This document shows, one piece after another, positions 3,801-7,150 of a DNA stretch of 7,150 bases (its first letter is position 1; each line of letters begins with the position of its first letter). A program made the position numbers and the translations under genes. Under the pieces are notes generated by a model. That model was not told where the DNA came from. It saw nothing but the letters and a program-made list of their open reading frames with translations, and did no database searches. The DNA comes from an uncultured Clostridia bacterium (GTDB lineage: Bacteria; Bacillota; Clostridia; Christensenellales; Borkfalkiaceae), in NCBI GenBank assembly GCA_947629735.1, contig CANREX010000077.1:1-7150 (forward strand), written 5' to 3'.

Positions 3801-6789
3801 ATACTTTGCGGAAGGCGGCGCTCTCGACGCAACGGTTGCCGACTTGTTGGCGCAGTTCGCTCAGCAATATATGCCTATGCCTTCCGACGAGGGCGAGCAG
3901 GAGGGCGAACAGCCTACCGCTGGCGAACAGCTCATAGCAATGGTAGACGGCTACTTCGAGCAGGCTGAACAGCTTGTAGTATACGAAATGTTCGGCGAAC
4001 AGGGCGAAGCTATACAGTCCATGGTTGAAGATTATATCGATAAGGCGGGCAACATGGCGTCCGTATCCTTCATCACCGATAAGCAAGGCAATATGAGCAG
4101 CGTGCTCCTCGCCTTCAACGCGGAAGACTTCACCGTGAGCACCTATGAATATGACAACGGAAACGAGACCAGAAAGTCGGAAGTGTTGCTCACTCTCAAA
4201 GGTCAGGTAGAGTTGGCGTTCAACGGCACGATAAACGTGGATTTCGTTAAGGAAGGTCTTGAAAAGATCCAGCGCGGCGTGCGCATCGGCAAGAATATCA
4301 AAGCTACACAGACGGATACTCAGCAGTACGGCATCAGGCCTTGGGAACGCAGGACGAATACTTTGGAACTCACTTCCGACGGCTCGGGCAATATCCTTTC
4401 GCTTACGTCTTATCGCGATTGGGGCGGCTATAATTTAATCGGCAGCGGCACGGAATACGTAGGTGGCGTTCGCCGCATGTACGTAGACTATAATAAGCAA
4501 ATAGAAGTCACCACCATTTTGGTGAACGGCGGCTCTGCGCAGATATTGGTCGATAGCAGGATAGTTTGCGACGGTTGGCAGAGGTTTACTATCAACGGCA
4601 AGGCGACCAAGACAATGATAACCAGGTATATGCGCATGTACGTAGACGAGGACGGTAACATGGTCAGCGAGATCAAGTTGCAGGCGGATACGAGCAATGA
4701 GCCCACAAACGAAAGCGGCTATGTCAGCTTCTGGTACAAGGCGGAAACGCAGGAACTCAGCACGAATGATACCCCTCACGAGTACACGCTCGACGAAGAT
4801 CGCAGCGTGCCCGCGGAAGGCTGCGAAGGCAAAGGGTATAGACTGTACGTCTGCGAAACCTGCAATGAAGAGTACAAGAGCTATTATACAAACGGACATC
4901 GCAATACCTATACCAAGGTAGAGCTTGAAGAGGGCTCGGAAACCTGCGAGGACGGCATAATCGTGTCCCATATCTGCCGCGACTGCGGAAAGGTGCTCGA
5001 CACCTATCATTCCGATGATCACATGACGGGCGTGACATATATCGACGTAAAAGAATTGGGCAGCAAGTGCGGCGGCTATATAATCGTAATGGCATGCGCT
5101 TGCGGCAAGTATTCGAATGTCGAATGGTCCGGTATAGAATGTGATATGCATGAAGTTGAAGCAAGTAATACGATTTTGCCGGACGGCACGGGAGAAATGA
5201 CATTCAAGTGCGCGGTAAGCGATTGCCCGTTTGAATACAAGATTAAAGCCGAGTGGATAGCCGATCCTTTCGGCAGCGTATGCGATTACTGCCTGCGCTA
5301 TACCTATCAGTTCGGCACGAACACGGCAAATCCCGTTGAAGCATTCACATATGTGACAAGTACTACGCGCCATAAGAATCCGACAAGTACCAATTACGAT
5401 TCCACCGAACCTGTGCTCGGCACAGAAGGCGGATTGTACACCGTGACGAGGAAGTCCGGTATCGTTGAGTCTTGCAGCGCGTGCGGTTATAAGAGCGGGC
5501 ATGAAGAAACCGTTGTAGAGTATTACACGGATTCGGAACGCACTCTGCTTGTAAAGAGGCACACCGAAGAAAAAGATTATTATTCTGACAGCGTAATCGA
5601 AACCGAAATTGACGAGGAATTCGACGGAACTGAAAATAGAGGTATTCTCTCCTATAATAGGAATAGAGAAGAAACCTATACCTACACCCAGTACTCGGAG
5701 AAGACGGTAAGCTCTGTCGAAGCAACCTTTAAGGACGACAAACAACACGATGATAATGTGTACTTTGCCCGTCCCCTCACCTATCACGGAAAGACAGAAC
5801 ATTATATTGACGATGTTTTGCGTGAGACAGGCGAGTTGGATGTCACATACGATACCTACGGTGAAGAGCTGCGCGAGAACGTAAATATAGGAACGCAATT
5901 CTTTGGTCATACTTGGCACACAGATTATTTGTTCTCAGGCAGATACTATCTCGGCAATTACAACTATACCGATATCATGTATGAGATTGACGGCGATGTC
6001 AGCTCCACGAGGACGGCGACCGTAAGCTGCGCGTTCGATCCCGACCCTTGCCATTACGCTTTACACATTTCGAGGCAGGGAGACAACTACGGCGATAATT
6101 TCGAATTCGATAAACAGGATAACGTAGACCATATCGCCGCGACCGAGAATATAGTCAGCGCACCTACCTGCACTCAGGACGCCGTTTACACTGTATCTTG
6201 CGAGGAATGTGGATATAACGGCGCAGACAGGGAGTTTGGCGACAACAACGGACATCATTATCAGTATGACAGCGCAAAGGGTTGCTATGTTTGCAGCGAA
6301 TGCGGACTTGAAAACGTAAAGAACGTTGACGGTTGCTACATTCTCGAAGATCTGACCACAAGAGACGGCTACGCAAGCGAGGGATTCTATGTGATAGGTT
6401 ATAACTATAACAGAAACAGTTACGAGTTCCATGAACTCTATGATCAGCTGTTCAGAAATCACTATCATCCCTACGGCTTCACCGTTGAAGTTTCGCTTGT
6501 TACGGAAAACGGCGGCAACATAATTCCTCACAATATAGATTGCAGGATAGTCGGACTCAGCGAAAGCGACGAACACACCCTTATCTACGTAGATATAGCG
6601 CAGGTGGAGGCGTTCGCTAAGGCGCAGGAAATTACCGAATACGGCGTTATGATTTCCCTTGTGTTCAACGATTGGAGCGGGCTTTCGTGCGATATCACGC
6701 TTGACCCCGCCGACTACGTAGAGAAGGAAACCCCCGCCCCCGACGAGTCCTCCAAGGATTCTTCCGAGAGCGAGAAAGCAGTGGCGTAA
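799..6789 (+). CDS. Giant Cys-rich surface lipoprotein with tandem CCCH repeats
   Basis: Product of 1996 residues, function unknown. The start is fixed by the SD at 784-790 and by a complete lipoprotein signal peptide; the next in-frame Met is residue 379. Order: signal peptide 1-23 and lipid Cys24; Pro-rich linker; repeat block I (40-295); Cys-free beta-rich module (304-449); repeat block II (457-722); Cys-poor region (723-1322); diverged block III (1327-1562); Thr/Tyr/charge-rich stretch (1563-1778); a further unit (1779-1836); C-terminal domain (to about 1968); acidic Ser-rich tail ending DSSESEKAVA. By hand count there are about 75 Cys. Fourteen units share C-x9-C-x2-C, most with a downstream GH or H, suggesting structural metal sites. 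There is no LPXTG, SLH or dockerin motif, so anchoring should be by the N-terminal lipid. No catalytic motif is recognised. An adhesin, scaffold or metal-binding surface role is inference. Base composition falls toward the 3' end. Confidence 0.95.
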   Translation: MKKIILTLLLVVGAVFGGAAFSACGASSCNKNDNPPPEAHTHVYGDYTVTQPATCTEDGYETATCTLCDETDTRVIPATGHTWGTPNKVEPTCLEEGYTETKCSVCNTSQKSEIVNATGHKWNIPAATCTEGQVCEVCEETGEPARGHIYDEGQITTPVSCGEDGIKTYSCTVCHDHAADKKEVYAKATGHILGATEATETTERCKHTFTYTAECQSCHQNISVGEPAVEYIHSYTAKITTPATCTTPGVKTYTCSVCEDVKTESYTDENAHAWGTTPTKAGNITTYTCTHNATHTRTVVKSDSDSAKVPAADLKSAGELELSNAAISFDNSAKGVFDGKTNVDVKAGTLEGNDKAAALGELDPETAARVQGDVYNFTMEADNAPVTTFGGKVTIKIPYTLGAGEDPEEIVIWYINGDKLEPMKATYSVIDGKGYAVFETEHFSYYTVTRMTPKERCELYGHNYVTKQAEATCVTNGFYLEVCTRCKDKGRDEIIPAMGHVWTEETQDATCTVNGKITRSCENCDATLVSTIFATGHKWTLNEQSSKTATCSESGKSHYDCSECGESYEVVEAQKAHMWQVSVVAPTCTLEGYTHKQCANCGVTVNSDTVKALGHDMVDTVVAPTCTEKGYTAHECSRCGYKTNNTDEKAALGHNMVNGVCSRCGDGCNHDWKQTTVKQATCTEEGYTEYTCSKCKSVRREDVTKALGHDFGLNKCTRCDVPNPALGDYYYNLLSSLYVKGLAVKFTDFEMVEIQNIYVNGILDENQSGVIVSEKQIDVTEMFISIDGGELFGAGRANMHVQTQNYNGVETVLEEDDFVVTIILQDGKLYMSNEAKDAQLGCEYNVIDFNSMFGDGVDYDQIAASLEWMDGYGKNILGDLAGGHKDAINAVLGNVISLLFGEPEITESGYKFNLDFEQLKEVNADLSELTVAEIVDKYMGEGTFDSIKESIDNLLGYNVIAMYGAIIEEDIDYDELCDAINALMIDIMGAPEFDADAMLDQYFAEGGALDATVADLLAQFAQQYMPMPSDEGEQEGEQPTAGEQLIAMVDGYFEQAEQLVVYEMFGEQGEAIQSMVEDYIDKAGNMASVSFITDKQGNMSSVLLAFNAEDFTVSTYEYDNGNETRKSEVLLTLKGQVELAFNGTINVDFVKEGLEKIQRGVRIGKNIKATQTDTQQYGIRPWERRTNTLELTSDGSGNILSLTSYRDWGGYNLIGSGTEYVGGVRRMYVDYNKQIEVTTILVNGGSAQILVDSRIVCDGWQRFTINGKATKTMITRYMRMYVDEDGNMVSEIKLQADTSNEPTNESGYVSFWYKAETQELSTNDTPHEYTLDEDRSVPAEGCEGKGYRLYVCETCNEEYKSYYTNGHRNTYTKVELEEGSETCEDGIIVSHICRDCGKVLDTYHSDDHMTGVTYIDVKELGSKCGGYIIVMACACGKYSNVEWSGIECDMHEVEASNTILPDGTGEMTFKCAVSDCPFEYKIKAEWIADPFGSVCDYCLRYTYQFGTNTANPVEAFTYVTSTTRHKNPTSTNYDSTEPVLGTEGGLYTVTRKSGIVESCSACGYKSGHEETVVEYYTDSERTLLVKRHTEEKDYYSDSVIETEIDEEFDGTENRGILSYNRNREETYTYTQYSEKTVSSVEATFKDDKQHDDNVYFARPLTYHGKTEHYIDDVLRETGELDVTYDTYGEELRENVNIGTQFFGHTWHTDYLFSGRYYLGNYNYTDIMYEIDGDVSSTRTATVSCAFDPDPCHYALHISRQGDNYGDNFEFDKQDNVDHIAATENIVSAPTCTQDAVYTVSCEECGYNGADREFGDNNGHHYQYDSAKGCYVCSECGLENVKNVDGCYILEDLTTRDGYASEGFYVIGYNYNRNSYEFHELYDQLFRNHYHPYGFTVEVSLVTENGGNIIPHNIDCRIVGLSESDEHTLIYVDIAQVEAFAKAQEITEYGVMISLVFNDWSGLSCDITLDPADYVEKETPAPDESSKDSSESEKAVA
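916..1683 (+). repeat. Protein repeat block I: six to seven CCCH units
   Basis: Residues 40-295. Cys triplets fall at 55/65/68, 93/103/106, 161/171/174, 205/215/218 and 245/255/258, all with C-x9-C-x2-C spacing. A shortened unit has 129/135/138 and a decayed unit has only C289. Each unit ends with a His, often GH-x-W: H81, H120, H148, H191, H233, H272, H294/H295. The consensus is roughly PATCTEDGY-x3-TC-x2-C followed by IPATGH-x-W. I know this repeat style from secreted proteins of gut Clostridia, but can name no characterised function. Confidence 0.85.
1708..2145 (+). other. Cys-free beta-rich module ending FETEHFSYYTV
   Basis: Residues 304-449 contain no Cys and separate repeat blocks I and II. 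The first half is Ala/Lys/Asp-rich; the second half has alternating hydrophobic strands (GKVTIKIPYTL, EEIVIWYING, GYAVFETEHFSYYTV). The closing FET-x-HFSYY pattern is one I associate with beta-sandwich modules of clostridial surface proteins. A structural or spacer role is likely. The fold assignment is inference. Confidence 0.5.
2167..2964 (+). repeat. Protein repeat block II: the most regular CCCH array
   Basis: Residues 457-722. Full C-x9-C-x2-C units begin at C473, C511, C551, C588, C626 and C682, each followed 13-15 residues later by a His: H500, H537, H577, H615, H654 and H709. Short forms occur at C661/C664/C668 with H670, and at C716/C719. Two neighbouring units are 38 residues apart and share 17 identical bases (2548-2564 and 2662-2678, exactly 114 bp apart), which is direct evidence of tandem duplication at the DNA level. 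Block II begins with CELYGHNY, so a GH precedes the first unit as well. Confidence 0.85.
2965..4764 (+). other. 600-residue Cys-poor region between repeat blocks
   Basis: Residues 723-1322 hold only three Cys (842, 977, 1257). An N-terminal part looks beta-rich (about 740-850, with VTIILQDGKLYMSN). A helical, acidic middle follows (about 855-1085), including a Glu/Gln-rich stretch DEGEQEGEQPTAGEQ at 1030-1044. Then come more strands (about 1086-1150, 1185-1320). The sheet-helix-sheet order and the DGKLYMSN-like strand recall LolA/LppX-type lipoprotein folds, but this is a resemblance in pattern only. No catalytic motif is seen. Confidence 0.4.
4777..5484 (+). repeat. Protein repeat block III, diverged
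   Basis: Residues 1327-1562. Two units keep C-x9-C-x2-C (1342/1352/1355 with H1367; 1383/1393/1396 with H1408). A third is altered (1424/1433/1435, i.e. x8 and x1, then C1448 and H1451). Isolated pairs follow: C1471/C1476, C1495/C1498 and C1559/C1562, the last in SCSACGYKSGH with H1568 just after. The decay of spacing suggests older or relaxed copies compared with block II. Confidence 0.65.
6133..6306 (+). repeat. C-terminal repeat unit plus zinc-knuckle-like motif
   Basis: Residues 1779-1836 contain one canonical unit, APTC-x9-C-x2-C (1791/1801/1804) with NGHH at 1817-1820. Next comes GCYVCSECG, where three Cys (1829, 1832, 1835) are spaced x2 and x2. This unit is far from the other blocks, yet closer to the consensus than block III. 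Confidence 0.7.
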
Positions 6790-6807
6790 AGGGAAAAAAG
6801 AAAAAAG

Positions 6808-6836
6808 GTGCGGCGATTTCGATCGCCGCACTTTTT
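6808..6836 (+). terminator. Intrinsic terminator of the lipoprotein gene (bidirectional)
   Basis: A perfect 10-bp GC-rich stem (6808-6817 with 6822-6831) closes a TTCG tetraloop and is followed by TTTTT (6832-6836), 18 bp after the stop codon. On the opposite strand the same stem is followed by a long T-rich tract (complement of 6793-6806), so it should also stop transcription coming from the right. UUCG loops are known to be exceptionally stable in RNA. Confidence 0.9.
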
Positions 6837-6887
6837 GTATTGGGAGAGCCCCGAAGCGTTTTCGCTTCGGGGCTCTCCCAATACAAA
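6834..6887. repeat. Perfect 25-bp hairpin with TTTT loop
   Basis: Bases 6834-6858 pair with 6863-6887 without mismatch, around a four-base loop (6859-6862); a G-T pair could extend the base. The first three paired bases are the end of the terminator T run, so the two structures overlap. No T run follows on the + strand. It is much longer and more perfect than needed for termination. Candidates are a REP-like palindrome, an mRNA 3'-end structure for a minus-strand transcript, or a cruciform site. Confidence 0.75.
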
Positions 6888-6895
6888 GCTACCGC

Positions 6896-7018
6896 GTAAA
6901 CGCATATAAGCGGCGTTTTGCTTTGTTGCACTGCGGCAACTCTCGGTCACGTACTTCTATGTACGCTCCCTTCGTCGTTTGCGCACCTTTCTTGTCTTGC
7001 TCGCTTCTCTGCGTTTAC
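6896..7018. repeat. Possible small dispersed element
   Basis: GTAAACGC (6896-6903) and its inverse GCGTTTAC (7011-7018) bound a 123-bp non-coding stretch. Inside are small hairpins: GTTGC/GCAAC (6925-6929/6936-6940) and CGTAC/GTACG (6950-6954/6961-6965). The CTCGGTCACGTAC ... GTACGCTCCC wording resembles, from memory, intergenic repeats in gut Clostridia. No gene is seen here. The 8-bp ends are too short to prove a mobile element. Confidence 0.3.
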
Positions 7019-7026
7019 TCACTTCG

Positions 7027-7047
7027 TAATTGCAGCTCCCGCAATTA
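7027..7047. other. Small AT-rich hairpin
   Basis: TAATTGC (7027-7033) pairs with GCAATTA (7041-7047) around a seven-base loop. An alternating AT stretch containing TATAAT (7050-7055) follows. No suitable -35 lies at normal spacing, so it is not called a promoter. Confidence 0.3.
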
Positions 7048-7076
7048 TATATAATGTGCCGAGCTATTTATATGCT

Positions 7077-7126
7077 GTCATTTCGACCGATTGAGAGCGC
7101 AACGCGCTCGATTGAGTGGAGAAATC
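7077..7126 (+). repeat. Dispersed palindromic repeat, second type
   Basis: The sequence runs from GTCATTTCGACCGA to GAGTGGAGAAATC, with a central hairpin GAGCGC-AAC-GCGCTC (7095-7109). From memory, the GTCATTTCGACC ... GTGGAGAAATC frame is another widespread intergenic repeat type in bacteria. It is related in style to, but distinct from, the copies at 94-344. The element may continue to the right edge. Confidence 0.55.
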
Positions 7127-7150
7127 CCATGGTGGTGGTAGGGAATAACT

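Noticed and set aside
4435..5919. A 494-codon minus-strand open frame.
   Set aside because: It is also an antisense shadow, with no SD, promoter or recognisable domain; the + strand frame explains this DNA.
6688..6789. Sortase or S-layer anchor at the C terminus.
   Set aside because: The tail is acidic and Ser-rich with no LPXTG-like motif, hydrophobic segment or basic end; the N-terminal lipobox explains anchoring.
6061..6831. A 256-codon minus-strand open frame ending near the gene's 3' end.
   Set aside because: It begins within the bidirectional terminator stem and its sequence mirrors the lipoprotein; no independent start signal is seen.
7045..7055. Perfect TATAAT at 7050-7055 as a promoter for a gene to the right.
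   Set aside because: The best upstream hexamer is poor or at the wrong distance (TTGCAG only 14 bp away), and the following DNA is a repeat.

Overview
The window holds one real gene: a very large Cys-rich surface lipoprotein of 1996 residues (799-6789, + strand). About 800 bp of non-coding, repeat-rich DNA lies upstream and about 360 bp downstream. The gene has its own consensus sigma70/sigmaA-type promoter, a structured leader, a good ribosome binding site and a strong intrinsic terminator, so it looks monocistronic. No tRNA, rRNA, CRISPR array, transposase or second protein gene is visible.

Organism: the short lysine-start lipoprotein signal peptide, the intrinsic terminator and the repeat style (ATCT-x-x-GY ... 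C-x2-C ... GH-x-W, as in many secreted proteins of gut Clostridia) point to an anaerobic Bacillota, most likely an uncultured gut clostridial lineage. This is inference; there is no phylogenetic marker gene.

Layout. 1-83: a 13-bp hairpin at the left edge overlapping a six-run G-quadruplex motif, then a GC hairpin with a short T run. 94-413: a cluster of dispersed palindromic repeats of the 'CATTCTGAGC ... GAAGAATCCGG' type, with two copies in one orientation, one in the other, and a nested AT-rich hairpin. 414-612: AT-rich, no feature seen. 643-798: promoter, leader with two back-to-back hairpins and a 14-nt palindrome, then the SD. 799-6789: the lipoprotein. 6808-6836: bidirectional terminator with a TTCG tetraloop. 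6834-6887: a perfect 25-bp hairpin touching the terminator. 6889-7150: non-coding, with one possible dispersed element and a second-type palindromic repeat at the right edge.

The protein is modular: signal peptide and lipid-anchor Cys24; repeat block I (residues 40-295); a Cys-free beta-rich module (304-449) ending in FETEHFSYYTV; repeat block II (457-722, the most regular); a 600-residue Cys-poor region (723-1322); diverged block III (1327-1562); a Thr/Tyr/charge-rich stretch; one more repeat unit (1779-1836); a C-terminal domain and an acidic Ser-rich tail. Fourteen units keep the exact spacing C-x9-C-x2-C, and most are followed 12-17 residues later by a His, usually in GH. This is a plausible three-Cys-one-His metal site. 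The function is unknown; a cell-surface adhesion, scaffold or metal-binding role is only inferred.
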